This document shows, in pieces, positions 14,906-23,558 of a stretch of DNA of 64,000 nucleotides. Each line of letters starts with the position of its first letter. Position 1 is the first letter of the stretch. The notes under the pieces were generated by a model. That model saw only the letters and a list, made by a program, of their open reading frames with translations. It made no database searches and was not told where the DNA came from. Source of the DNA: Streptomyces sporangiiformans (GTDB lineage: Bacteria > Actinomycetota > Actinomycetes > Streptomycetales > Streptomycetaceae); contig NZ_VCHX02000352.1 in the NCBI RefSeq assembly GCF_005768555.2, positions 1 to 64,000 of the forward strand. Reading direction: 5' to 3'. The position numbers were made by a program, and so were the translations under genes.

Positions 14906-17440
14906 GTGCGCCTGCAGAGACCCGTCCTGTTCGCCACCGCCACAGCCACCGCGGCGGCCACGCTCTTAGCCACCCCGAACGGAGCCGCCGCCGACCCCGC
15001 TCCGCGGCCCCCGACCCGCGAGGCAGCGGACCGAACCCCCTCCGATCGAGCCGCGCGAACCGCGGAGAGTACGACCGACAGGGCTCTGGCCTCCCCCGTC
15101 ACCGAACTCACCGGAGGTACCCGCGGCTACCCCCGTGAGCAGGTCCTCGCCCCGGACCCGGAGAACCCGGCGGACAAGTCCCTCAAGCTCGGCCTGACCC
15201 CGTACCACGCCATCGCCCCGAAGCTGAACGCCCTCCAACGGCTCGGCGACCGTGTCAGCGTGGAGATCGCGGGCCGCTCGGCGGGCGGCCACCGCCTCTA
15301 CCTGGTCACTGTCACCGCGCCGGAGTCGGTCCGCCAGGCCCGCGCCCAGGAACGTATGCGCGATCTGATCGAGAACGCGCCCCGGGAAGCCGCCAAGGAC
15401 CCGGCGATCAAGGCCGCGTACAAGACGCCCGTCTTCTTCAACAACAACATCCACGGCAACGAGTGGGAGGGCACGGACGCCGCCCTCAAGCTCATCGAGC
15501 GGCTCGCGAAGGCGAAGGACAAGGCGACCACCGGCCTTCTCGCCCGCCACCGCGTCTACTTCAACGTCACCGCGAACCCGGACGGCCGCATCGCCGGCAC
15601 CCGCGCGAACGCGGGCGGCTTCGATCTGAACCGCGACTTCGTCACCGCCTCGCAGCCCGAGGTCCGCGCGATGCGGCAGATCGCCATCGACAAGCAGCCC
15701 GCGGTGATGGTCGACCTGCACGGCTACGTCAACGGCACGCTCATCGAGCCGACCACGCCCCCGCACGGCGAGAACTACGAGTACGACCTGTTCCTCAAGA
15801 ACACGTACGCCAACGCCCTCGGCATGGAGTCCGCCGTCAACGGCCTCGGCTACACGCCCGAGAAGGACGGCGTCGAGCCCGCCCAGATCCCGTTCCGCGA
15901 CCAGGAGGAGGGCTGGGACGACTGGCCGCCGATCTTCACCCCGCAGTACATGCCGTTCCACGGCACGATCGCGGCGCACACGGTCGAGTTCCCGATGGCG
16001 GTGAACAACGACGAGTACGACGAGCTCCCGGTGGCCGAACTGCGCCGCCGCTCGGCCATCAACGTGGACATCGCGGGCGCGGCGATGACCGCGACCCTCG
16101 ACTACGCCCGGACGCACAGGACTTCACTGATCGCCGACCAGATCGAGGTCTTCCGGCGGGGCGCGACGGGCGCCGCGCAGGTGCCGGTGTCGCCCAGCAC
16201 GGTGCCGGGCGTCCCGGGCATCGGCCCGGAGGACGTCTACACGGCCGACTTCCCGCGCGCGTACGTCATTCCCTCTGGGCGTGGACAGCGCTCGGCCCCT
16301 GCCGCGGGCCGGCTCGTCGACCACCTGCTCGCCAACGACGTACAAGTCCGGCGTGCGGCCAAGGACTTCGGACTGGGCGGCAAGGTGTACCCGAAGGGCT
16401 CGTACGTCATCGACATGCACCAGCCCAAACGCGGCATGGCCAATGTGATGCTGGCCGACGGCCGGGACATCAGCGACAAGGTGTCGGTCATGTACGACAT
16501 CTCCGGCTGGAGTCTGGGGCGTCTGTGGGGCGCGACCGTCGAGCCCGTGCGGACCACCAGGCTCTCGGTCCCGTCCCACGCTGTCCACGAGGCGGCGCGC
16601 GTCGGCCATGTCGCCCCGGGCGGCAACCTCCGCCTGCGCCTGGACGACGCACGCGAGATCGCCGCTCTCAACTCCCTTCTGGCGGACGGGGTCGCGGTAC
16701 GCCGGGCGGCCGACGGCAGTGCGATCGTGCCCGCCTCGGCGCGCGCGAAGGCGACCGCGCTCGCCAAGAAGTACGACGTCGCCTTCGACGCGACGCGGGC
16801 CACCGGCACGGCACCACTCCACCGCGTACGGGTCGCCGCAGCCGTCACACCCGGCGAACTGTTCGCGCTCCGTGAGATGAACTTCGACGTGACCGCGGTG
16901 TCGACGGCGACCCTCAACGCGGGCTTCGACTGGTCGAAGGCGGACGTCCTGTTCGCCTCGGCCGGACTGGACCACCAGGGCCTCAACGCGACCGCCAGGG
17001 CCGCCCTGGACGGCTTCCTCGCCCGCAAGGGGCTCGTCGGCCGCGGAGCCACCGGAGCGGCCCTCAACGCCGCCGCGGACCTGCTTGCCGTCAAGCCCGT
17101 CGAGGGCAACGGGGACGCCAACGGCGTGGTCCGCGTGGTCAATTCGGCCGGCGGCGTCACGGCGGGCGCGCCGGACCACAGCTTCGTCTACGCGCCCATG
17201 TGGTTCACGAACCTCGGATCCTCAGTGCGCGTGGAGCAGTCGTACGCGAGCGGGAACCCGCTGGTCTCCGGTCACTGGCGCGCTCTGGAGGACGGCACGG
17301 GCGGCCCCGCCCAGGCCGCGGGCCGGGCCTCGGTCGTCAGTGGACCGCGCGTCGTCCTGTTCGGCACGGAGCCCCTCTTCCGCGACCACCCGAAGGGGGA
17401 ATTTCCACAGCTCGCACGGGCCTTGTTGACAGTGTCCTGA
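14906..17440 (+). CDS. secreted M14 zinc carboxypeptidase
   Basis: An 844-residue exported metallopeptidase. The start at GTG 14906 has the ribosome site AGGAGG and gives a signal peptide with a likely cut after GAAA (about residue 29). The M14 domain spans about residues 95-420: zinc ligands H183 and E186 in NIHGNEWEG, the third histidine in VDLHGY and the catalytic glutamate in HTVEFPM. The remaining 400 residues form a large C-terminal region without a named domain, seen in big actinobacterial M14 proteins. It probably digests extracellular peptides. The next gene begins 35 bp downstream. Confidence 0.9.
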   Translation: MRLQRPVLFATATATAAATLLATPNGAAADPAPRPPTREAADRTPSDRAARTAESTTDRALASPVTELTGGTRGYPREQVLAPDPENPADKSLKLGLTPYHAIAPKLNALQRLGDRVSVEIAGRSAGGHRLYLVTVTAPESVRQARAQERMRDLIENAPREAAKDPAIKAAYKTPVFFNNNIHGNEWEGTDAALKLIERLAKAKDKATTGLLARHRVYFNVTANPDGRIAGTRANAGGFDLNRDFVTASQPEVRAMRQIAIDKQPAVMVDLHGYVNGTLIEPTTPPHGENYEYDLFLKNTYANALGMESAVNGLGYTPEKDGVEPAQIPFRDQEEGWDDWPPIFTPQYMPFHGTIAAHTVEFPMAVNNDEYDELPVAELRRRSAINVDIAGAAMTATLDYARTHRTSLIADQIEVFRRGATGAAQVPVSPSTVPGVPGIGPEDVYTADFPRAYVIPSGRGQRSAPAAGRLVDHLLANDVQVRRAAKDFGLGGKVYPKGSYVIDMHQPKRGMANVMLADGRDISDKVSVMYDISGWSLGRLWGATVEPVRTTRLSVPSHAVHEAARVGHVAPGGNLRLRLDDAREIAALNSLLADGVAVRRAADGSAIVPASARAKATALAKKYDVAFDATRATGTAPLHRVRVAAAVTPGELFALREMNFDVTAVSTATLNAGFDWSKADVLFASAGLDHQGLNATARAALDGFLARKGLVGRGATGAALNAAADLLAVKPVEGNGDANGVVRVVNSAGGVTAGAPDHSFVYAPMWFTNLGSSVRVEQSYASGNPLVSGHWRALEDGTGGPAQAAGRASVVSGPRVVLFGTEPLFRDHPKGEFPQLARALLTVS

Positions 17441-17475
17441 ACACGTCCGAAGGCATTGCGAATCGAGGAGTACGG

Positions 17476-18627
17476 ATGACCCAGGAGATCCACGGCACCG
17501 TCGCCGAAGGCTACGAAGCGGTGCGCGACGAGTTCGCGGCCGTCGTCGCCGCCGAACGCCCGGACTACGCGGGCCAGTTGAGCGCGTATGTCCAGGGGCG
17601 GCGGGTCGTGGATCTCTGGGCCGGGCCGGAGACCGACGGCGAGACGCTGTTCGGCGTCTTCTCGTCCACGAAGGGGGCGGCCCACCTGGTGGTCGCCCTG
17701 CTCGTGCAGGACGGGACTCTGGAGCTCGACCGCGAGGTGGCGTACTACTGGCCGGAGTTCGCCGCCGAGGGCAAGGGGAGGGTGACGCTGCGCGAACTGC
17801 TCGCGCACCGTGCGGGCGTGATCGGATCCGACGCCGGCTTCACCCACGACGAACTGGCCGACGACCGGGTGATCGCCGAACGGCTCGCGACCCAGCGCCC
17901 GTTCTGGCGCCCTGGCACGGCCTTCGGCTACCACGCCCTCGTGATCGGCGCGCTGACGGGCGAGGTCGTACGACGGGCCACGGGCCGTACGCTCCAGGAG
18001 CTGTACGAGGAGCGGATCCGCGCCCCGTACGGGCTCGACCTCTTCCTGGGGCTGCCCGAGGCGGAGGAGCCCCGCTACCGCTCCGTACAGCCGATGGCGC
18101 CCACGGCCGAGGAGCAGGCCGTGCTGGACTCCACGCCCAGGGGTCCGCACACGCTGGCCTCGATAGCCTTCAACGAGCATGTGCCGGGGCAAGAGTCGCT
18201 GGTGGCCCACCCCAACTCCCGTACCGTGCGCGCCAAGGGCCCCGCGTCAGCGGGCGGTGTCGCCTCCGCGCGCGGGCTCGCCGGGATGTACGCGGCGGCG
18301 ATCAGCCGGGTGAACGGCCGGACGCCGCTGCTGAAGCCGGACACGATCGCGGAGGTCGGGCAGATCCACTCGGTCGGCCACGACCTGGTGGCCCGCGCCC
18401 ACAAGTCGTTCGGGCTGGGCTTCCAGGCCACGGCGGACTCCTGGTACCCGTTCCTGGGCGCCGGAACGTTCGGCCACAGCGGCGCGGGCGGCTCCCAGGC
18501 CTTCGCCGACCCGCGCAGTGGCCTGGCGTACGGCTACACGCGCCGCCGCGTCGCCTTCCCGGGCGGTGCGGCTCCGGAGAACCAGCGGCTGGTGCGCGCG
18601 GTGCACACAGTGGCCGTCAGAGCTTGA
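17476..18627 (+). CDS. serine hydrolase, beta-lactamase class C / EstB type
   Basis: A 383-residue cytoplasmic serine hydrolase of the class C beta-lactamase/penicillin-binding fold. It shows SSTK with Ser63 and Lys66, the tyrosine motif as Y152-H (FGYHAL), and GHSGAGG as the third (HxG) motif near the C-terminus. The missing Asn after Tyr152 and the lack of a signal peptide point to an EstB-like esterase rather than a beta-lactamase. The ATG at 17476 follows GAGGAG. It may be co-transcribed with the carboxypeptidase. Its tail overlaps the convergent oxidoreductase by 11 bp. Confidence 0.88.
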   Translation: MTQEIHGTVAEGYEAVRDEFAAVVAAERPDYAGQLSAYVQGRRVVDLWAGPETDGETLFGVFSSTKGAAHLVVALLVQDGTLELDREVAYYWPEFAAEGKGRVTLRELLAHRAGVIGSDAGFTHDELADDRVIAERLATQRPFWRPGTAFGYHALVIGALTGEVVRRATGRTLQELYEERIRAPYGLDLFLGLPEAEEPRYRSVQPMAPTAEEQAVLDSTPRGPHTLASIAFNEHVPGQESLVAHPNSRTVRAKGPASAGGVASARGLAGMYAAAISRVNGRTPLLKPDTIAEVGQIHSVGHDLVARAHKSFGLGFQATADSWYPFLGAGTFGHSGAGGSQAFADPRSGLAYGYTRRRVAFPGGAAPENQRLVRAVHTVAVRA

Positions 18628-19639
18628 CGATCATCTTGCCGATGTTGTCGCCGCGCAGGACGCCGAGGAACGCCTCCAGGTTGTTCTCGATGCCCTCGAC
18701 GACGGTCTCGCGGTACTTCAGCTCACCGGAGCCGACCCAGGGGCCGACTTCCCGCACGAACTCGGGCTGCAGGTCGTAGTGGTCGCTGAACAGGAAGCCC
18801 TCGATACGGCCGCGGGTCTGGATGAGGCGGGCGAGGTTCTTCGGGCCGGGGGCCGGCTCGGTGTTGTTGTAGACGGAGATCATCCCGCAGACGGCGATGC
18901 GGCCGCCCCGGTTGAGCCGGCCGATGGCGGCCTCGAGGTGGTCACCGCCCACGTTGTCGAAGTAGACGTCGACGCCGTCGGGGGCCGCCTCGCCCAGCTG
19001 CTCGCTCACGGAACCGTTCTTGTAGTTGAAGGCGGCGTCGAAGCCGTACTCCTCGACGAGGAGCTTGACCTTGTCGTCGGAACCGGCGGAGCCGATGACC
19101 CGCGAGGCGCCCTTGAGCTTGGCGATCTGCCCGACCTGGCTGCCGACGGCACCGGCGGCACCGGAGACGAACACGGAGTCGCCCTCCTGGAAGGAGGCGG
19201 TGCGCAGAAGGCCCGCGTAGGCCGTGAGACCGGTCATGCCGAGGACACCCAGGTACGTGCTCAGCGGCGCGGCGTCCGGGTCCACCTCGACGGCCTCCTG
19301 GGCGTCGACCACGGCGTACTCGCGCCAGCCGAGGAAGTGCAGGACGTGGTCGCCGACGGAGATGCCGTCGGCGTTCGAGGCGACGACCTCGCCGACGGCG
19401 CCGCCCTGCATGACCTTGCCGAGCTCGAAGGGGGCGACGTACGACTTCGCGGAGCTCATGCGGCCGCGCATGTACGGGTCCACGGAGAGGTACCGGTTAC
19501 GGACCAGCACCTGACCCGGGCCGGGCTGCTCGACCTCGGCCTCGACCAGGGCGAAGTCCTCGGGCTTCGGCCAGCCGGCCGGGCGGGTGAGGAGGTGCCA
19601 TTCGCGGCTGGTGGCGGGGAGCTCGGGCATGACGGTCAT
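18617..19639 (-). CDS. NADP-dependent MDR oxidoreductase
   Basis: A 340-residue medium-chain reductase without zinc-binding cysteines, of the prostaglandin/leukotriene reductase (PTGR, CurA-like) type that reduces double bonds of enones with NADPH. The dinucleotide motif is GAAGAVGSQVGQ at mid-protein, and SVDPYMRGRM in the N-terminal domain is characteristic. The ATG at 19639 follows AAAGG. It is divergent from a MarR gene, a common arrangement in which MarR represses a reductase and responds to reactive electrophiles. Confidence 0.92.
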   Translation of the reverse strand: MTVMPELPATSREWHLLTRPAGWPKPEDFALVEAEVEQPGPGQVLVRNRYLSVDPYMRGRMSSAKSYVAPFELGKVMQGGAVGEVVASNADGISVGDHVLHFLGWREYAVVDAQEAVEVDPDAAPLSTYLGVLGMTGLTAYAGLLRTASFQEGDSVFVSGAAGAVGSQVGQIAKLKGASRVIGSAGSDDKVKLLVEEYGFDAAFNYKNGSVSEQLGEAAPDGVDVYFDNVGGDHLEAAIGRLNRGGRIAVCGMISVYNNTEPAPGPKNLARLIQTRGRIEGFLFSDHYDLQPEFVREVGPWVGSGELKYRETVVEGIENNLEAFLGVLRGDNIGKMIVKL

Positions 19640-19673
19640 AACAGGCGCCTTTCCTATGTACTGGCGTGCGGAT

Positions 19674-19727
19674 TTACTTAAGACCCTGAAACAACCATGC
19701 TCCTGAATATTTCATGCTGTCAAGTAA
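19674..19727. promoter_or_regulatory. candidate MarR operator between MDR gene and marR
   Basis: TTACTTAAGA (19674-19683) and TGTCAAGTAA (19718-19727) form an inverted pair matching at 8 of 10 bases in the AT-richer stretch between the divergent genes. This is the natural place for MarR control of both genes. Confidence 0.35.
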
Positions 19728-19745
19728 CGGGGTACGCTGGAGTCC

Positions 19746-20180
19746 ATGGCCTCCGTCCCACAGAAGACCCGCCCCGATCCGTTGACCCTGGAAGTCGTCG
19801 ACCTCATCGGTACGGTGGTGGCTCGCTATCACGAGGAGTACGAGGGCGCTGCCGCCGAGCACGCGTTGACGGGGGCACAGGCGCGCCTTCTGAGCCTTCT
19901 CTCCCTGGAGCCGCTGCCCATGCGACGGCTCGCCCAGAAACTGAAGTGCGAGCCGTCGAACGTCACCGGCATCGTCGACCGGCTCGAGTCCCGCGGCCTC
20001 GTCGAGCGCCGCCCCGACCCAGGCGACCGCCGGGTGAAGCTCGCCGCGGTCACGGACGAGGGCCGCCGCGTCGCCCACGGCCTCCGCGACTCCCTCAACT
20101 TCGCCCGCGAGCCCCTCGCGGGCCTGTCACCCGAGGAGAGACTCGCGCTACGGGACTTGCTCCTGCGCATGCTGGAGTAG
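19746..20180 (+). CDS. MarR family transcriptional regulator
   Basis: A 144-residue winged-helix regulator. The recognition region MRRLAQKLKCEPSNVTGIVD and the wing (LVERRPDPGDRRVKLAAVT) are clear MarR features. It starts at ATG 19746. It is divergent from the MDR oxidoreductase and probably represses it and itself. There are no cysteines in the canonical OhrR position; the single Cys in the recognition region could sense thiol-reactive compounds, which is speculation. Confidence 0.92.
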   Translation: MASVPQKTRPDPLTLEVVDLIGTVVARYHEEYEGAAAEHALTGAQARLLSLLSLEPLPMRRLAQKLKCEPSNVTGIVDRLESRGLVERRPDPGDRRVKLAAVTDEGRRVAHGLRDSLNFAREPLAGLSPEERLALRDLLLRMLE

Positions 20181-20224
20181 GGCTCCGCCTGGCGCCGGCG
20201 CCTCCGGCGGCTGGGCGGGTTGCG

Positions 20225-20310
20225 CCTGCTGCTGGTGGGTGGGGGTATGCGCCCCTTCAGGGGCGCGGGGAACTGCGCGACCAGCCACAACCGGCCCGCA
20301 CCCGAAGTAC
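20225..20310. repeat. dispersed intergenic repeat with GCGCCCC-TTCA-GGGGCGC hairpin
   Basis: The hairpin at 20249-20266 is followed by CGGGGAACTGCGCGACCAGC, the same wording as the right arm at 13700-13720. It lies between the convergent marR and zinc-ribbon membrane protein genes and probably ends both transcripts. Confidence 0.65.
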
Positions 20311-20319
20311 GAAACCCAC

Positions 20320-21012
20320 CTACGAGCACCACCACAAGAAGCGCGTGCACGTCTCCGAGGGCGTGGGCACCGGGGTCGTGGGGTCGTCGGCGGGCGGGCG
20401 GGAAGTCGGGGGCGCGGGAGGCTTGGAGGTCGCGGCGGGAGCCGACGGCTTCGGCGTCGGCGTCTCCTTGGCCGACGGTTCCTTGGACTTGCCGCCGTCC
20501 TTCTTCGGGGGCTTCTTCGACTCCGATGCCGAGGGAGAAGCCGAGTCGTCCGGCGAGTCGGCATCCGGCACGGAGCCCCCGTCCCCGCCACCGGACCCCG
20601 ACGAACCCTCCGCCGACGCCGTGGGCGATTCGGCGGAGGCATCCTCGGCGGGCGCCGCGTTCGGCTCCGCCGGCGGAGCGTTCCCGCCGATCTCCGCGAG
20701 CCCCAGTCCGCCCGCGGCAAGCAGCAACCCCGCCCCGATCAGCAAGGCCCGCCGACGCCGACGCCGATGCAGCGCTGCCCGCCGGTCCCGCCGGCTCACC
20801 CGCGCGCCGCGCCCACGGCTCCGAGAGCGGGCCTGGCGCCCCACCGCCTCCGGCTCGTCCTCCTCGTGGACGTCGTCGTACGCGTCCGCATCCGAATCAT
20901 CACGATCCGACAACGAATGCGCGTACGCACGGCACGCCTCGGCGGGTGTGCCGCACCCCGGGCAGGCGAGGGCGCCATTGAGGTGCCGTTGGCACGGGTG
21001 GCAGTAGTCCAT
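20320..21012 (-). CDS. SCO2400-like zinc-ribbon membrane protein
   Basis: A 230-residue protein with an N-terminal zinc-ribbon pattern CHPC then CPGC (residues 4-21). It continues with an acidic then arginine-rich stretch, one membrane segment (ALLIGAGLLLAAGGLGLA, about 90-107) and a long Ser/Pro/Lys/Ala-rich outer tail ending in ETCTRFLWWCS. The layout predicts the zinc ribbon inside and the disordered tail outside. It resembles proteins annotated as the SCO2400 family in streptomycetes, in the same neighbourhood. The function is unknown; it could be a membrane-bound sensor or anchor. Confidence 0.75.
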   Translation of the reverse strand: MDYCHPCQRHLNGALACPGCGTPAEACRAYAHSLSDRDDSDADAYDDVHEEDEPEAVGRQARSRSRGRGARVSRRDRRAALHRRRRRRALLIGAGLLLAAGGLGLAEIGGNAPPAEPNAAPAEDASAESPTASAEGSSGSGGGDGGSVPDADSPDDSASPSASESKKPPKKDGGKSKEPSAKETPTPKPSAPAATSKPPAPPTSRPPADDPTTPVPTPSETCTRFLWWCS

Positions 21013-21179
21013 GACGCCGGAAGGCTAAGTTCCGAACAGGTGACGTTCCTAGTCGCGGCTGTGAAAGTTGTGTAGGGAAGGCCGCGCTCCGACCGGTCGG
21101 GGCAAGGACAGTACGGACTATTCCGCGCCATCCGGCGCCCATCGCATCGAAACCGTTACGTGTTCGACCGCTCGACCCA

Positions 21180-21209
21180 TTGACACTCCGGCCGCGACAT
21201 CCTTACTGT
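21180..21209 (+). promoter_or_regulatory. promoter of the sugar-acid dehydratase operon
   Basis: A perfect TTGACA (21180-21185) is followed after 18 bp by TACTGT (21204-21209). Transcription would begin near 21216, immediately before the TTCGAA-containing operator candidates, which would suit repression. Confidence 0.6.
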
Positions 21210-21220
21210 CCGACCAGCAT

Positions 21221-21246
21221 TTCGAACGAGTGACGAAATTTCGAAC
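21221..21246 (+). promoter_or_regulatory. candidate IclR-type operators before dehydratase gene
   Basis: TTCGAA at 21221-21226 and GACGAAATTTCGAA at 21232-21245, which contains the perfect palindrome CGAAATTTCG, lie just downstream of the promoter. The second matches the family TTCGAAATATCGAA found before iclR and the arabinan operons at 11 of 14 positions. Confidence 0.5.
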
Positions 21247-21277
21247 AGAGCCGAAGAGCAGCAGGGGAGCAACCGCC

Positions 21278-22435
21278 GTGCGCATCACGGGAATCAGCAC
21301 GCACGTGGTAGGGACGCCATGGCGCAACCTGACCTACGTCCAGGTACACACCGACGAGGGTCTCACCGGCGTCGGTGAGACCCGCATGCTGGGACATACC
21401 GACGCACTGCTCGGCTATCTGCACGAGGCAGAGGCCAACCACATTCTCGGGTCGGACCCCTTCGCTGTCGAGGATCTGGTCCGCCGCATGAAGTACGGCG
21501 ACTACGGGCGCGCCGGAGAGATCGTCATGTCCGGCATCGCCGTGATCGAGATGGCGTGCCTGGACATCAAGGGCAAGGCCCTCGGCGTCCCGGTCTGGCA
21601 GTTGCTCGGCGGCAAGGTCACCGACAAGGTCAAGGCCTATGCCAACGGCTGGTACACCACGGAGCGGACCCCCGAGGCGTACCACAAGGCCGCGCAGGAG
21701 GTCATCGCGCGCGGTTACCGGGCCCTCAAGATCGACCCCTTCGGTACCGGGCACTTCGAGCTCGACCACGAGGCCACCCTCTACTCCGTCTCGCTCATCG
21801 AGGCCGTACGGGACGCCATCGGGCCCGAGGCCGAGCTGATGCTGGAGATGCACGGCCGGTTCTCCCCCGCGACCGCCGTCCGCCTCGCCCACGAGCTGGC
21901 CCCGTTCAAGCCCGCGTGGCTGGAGGAGCCGGTCCCGCCGGAGAACCTCAAGGCCCTGGAGAAGGTGGCCGCGAAGGTCGACATGCCGCTCGCCACCGGT
22001 GAGCGTATTCACGATCGCATCGAGTTCCGCGAGCTCTTCGAGAGCCAGGCCGTGGACATCATTCAGCCCGACGTCGGTCACATCGGCGGTATCTGGGAGA
22101 CCAGGAAGCTGGCCGCCACCGCCGAGACCCACTACATGCTCGTCGCGCCGCACAACGTCGGCGGGCCGGTCCTGACCGCCGCCTCCCTCCAGGTCGGTTT
22201 CAGCTCCCCGAACTTCAAGATCCTGGAGCACTTCAACGACTTCGCGGACGCGGAGATCAAGAAGGTGGTCAAGGGCGCGCCCCAGGTCGTCGACGGTTAC
22301 TTCCACCTCTCGGACGCGCCCGGCCTCGGCGTCGAGCTGGACACGGACGCCGCCGCGGAGTTCCCGCAGCAGCAGGCCCGCTTCGACCTGTGGGCGGACG
22401 GCTGGGAGCAGCGCAAGCCGAAGGGATCGCAGTGA
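21278..22435 (+). CDS. mandelate racemase/enolase-superfamily sugar-acid dehydratase
   Basis: A 385-residue enolase-superfamily enzyme that should dehydrate a sugar acid to a 2-keto-3-deoxy acid. The metal ligands are E190, E216 and E242, spaced 26 residues apart as in the mandelate racemase subgroup. The catalytic Asp-His pair is D265 (QPDVGHIGG) and H292 (APHNVGGP), and K151 (LKID) sits on the opposite side. EMHGRF with H192 resembles gluconate, galactonate or mannonate dehydratases; the exact substrate cannot be read. It starts at GTG 21278 after AGGGGAGC. Its stop overlaps the start of the dehydrogenase (GTGA), so the two are coupled. Confidence 0.85.
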   Translation: MRITGISTHVVGTPWRNLTYVQVHTDEGLTGVGETRMLGHTDALLGYLHEAEANHILGSDPFAVEDLVRRMKYGDYGRAGEIVMSGIAVIEMACLDIKGKALGVPVWQLLGGKVTDKVKAYANGWYTTERTPEAYHKAAQEVIARGYRALKIDPFGTGHFELDHEATLYSVSLIEAVRDAIGPEAELMLEMHGRFSPATAVRLAHELAPFKPAWLEEPVPPENLKALEKVAAKVDMPLATGERIHDRIEFRELFESQAVDIIQPDVGHIGGIWETRKLAATAETHYMLVAPHNVGGPVLTAASLQVGFSSPNFKILEHFNDFADAEIKKVVKGAPQVVDGYFHLSDAPGLGVELDTDAAAEFPQQQARFDLWADGWEQRKPKGSQ

Positions 22436-23436
22436 GCACCGAGGTCGTCATCGACGCGCCGGGCGAGCACCGGATCGTCCCGCACGAGCCGACCGCTCCG
22501 GCCGCCGGCGAGGCCCTCGTACGGGTTCACGCGAGCGGCATTTGCGGCAGCGACCGTGAGGTGTACCAGGGGCACCGGCCCGAGGGGTACGTCCGCTACC
22601 CGCTCACGCCCGGGCACGAGTGGTCCGGGACGGTCGAGGCGGTGGGCTCCGGGGTTCCGGCGTCCCTGGTCGGCCGCAAGGTGGTGGGCGAGGGCTTCCG
22701 GAACTGCCAGGTCTGCGACCGCTGCCACGCGGGCGAGACCACGCTGTGCTCGGCCGGTTACGAGGAGACGGGCTTCACCCAGCCCGGAGCGATGGCCACC
22801 ACGCTCACCCTGCCGGCCCGGCTGCTCCACGTCCTCCCGGACGACGCCGACCTGACGGCGGCGGCGCTCCTGGAGCCCGCCGCCTGTATCGCGGCCGCCG
22901 CGCTCAAGGCGAACGCGCGGCCCGGTGAGCGGGTCGCGGTCGTGGGCACGGGGACGCTCGGGATGTTCGCGGTTCAGTTCCTGAAGGCGGGCTCGCCGTC
23001 GGAGCTGCTGGTGGTGGGCACCCGCCCGGACCGCGAGGAGCTCTCGAAGACCTTCGGCGCCACCGACTTCCGTACCCGGGACCAGGAGCTGCCGGACGAC
23101 TTCGACGTCGTCATCGAGACCGCCGGTTCGGCGTCCGCCGCTAACACCGCCGCCTCCCTGCTCAGGCGCGGCGGGCGGCTCGTCCTCACCGGTATCCCCG
23201 CCGCGGGTGCCGACGGACTCGACCCCACTGATCTCGTCGTACGGCAGCTGGAGGTGCACACCGTGTTCGGTGCGCCGCCGGAGGCCTGGGCGCACACGGT
23301 GCGGGTGTTCGGTGCCGGCCTGCTGGATCCGCTGCCCCTGGTCACCCACGAGCTGCCGCTGGAGGAGTTCGCGCACGCCATCGAGCTGGTCGGCTCCGGC
23401 GATCCGGCGGTCGGCAAGGTCCTGATGCGGCCGTAG
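22432..23436 (+). CDS. zinc-dependent sugar/alcohol dehydrogenase
   Basis: A 334-residue medium-chain zinc dehydrogenase. The catalytic zinc ligands are C38 (ICGSD) and H62-E63 (PGHEWSG). The structural zinc cysteines are C92, C95, C98 and C106. The NAD-binding region contains VGTGTLGMFAVQ. It is probably a polyol, sugar or sugar-acid dehydrogenase feeding or following the dehydratase, with which it overlaps by 4 bp. A strong hairpin 31 bp after its stop separates it from the next gene. Confidence 0.88.
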   Translation: MSTEVVIDAPGEHRIVPHEPTAPAAGEALVRVHASGICGSDREVYQGHRPEGYVRYPLTPGHEWSGTVEAVGSGVPASLVGRKVVGEGFRNCQVCDRCHAGETTLCSAGYEETGFTQPGAMATTLTLPARLLHVLPDDADLTAAALLEPAACIAAAALKANARPGERVAVVGTGTLGMFAVQFLKAGSPSELLVVGTRPDREELSKTFGATDFRTRDQELPDDFDVVIETAGSASAANTAASLLRRGGRLVLTGIPAAGADGLDPTDLVVRQLEVHTVFGAPPEAWAHTVRVFGAGLLDPLPLVTHELPLEEFAHAIELVGSGDPAVGKVLMRP

Positions 23437-23466
23437 CGCCATCGGCGCCCGCCCCGCCCCCAAGCC

Positions 23467-23507
23467 GTACGCCGGTACGGAGACCCTGACACTCCGTACC
23501 GGCGTAC
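23467..23507 (+). terminator. 16-bp perfect stem after the dehydrogenase
   Basis: GTACGCCGGTACGGAG (23467-23482) pairs perfectly with 23492-23507 around a 9-nt loop. There is no U run, as usual in Streptomyces. It probably reduces readthrough into the next gene, which has its own operator candidate. Confidence 0.75.
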
Positions 23508-23527
23508 ATCCACCGACACGAACTCCG

Positions 23528-23541
23528 TCCGAAACATCGAA
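23528..23541 (+). promoter_or_regulatory. candidate IclR-type operator before gene at 23559
   Basis: TCCGAAACATCGAA matches TTCGAAATATCGAA at 12 of 14 positions. It ends 17 bp before the start codon and just before the AAGAAGGA ribosome site. Confidence 0.5.
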
Positions 23542-23558
23542 CGCGAAGAAGGACAGTT

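Noticed and set aside
21278-22435. Firm assignment as D-galactonate dehydratase
   Set aside because: The active-site skeleton fits several sugar-acid dehydratases; the substrate residues do not decide between them.
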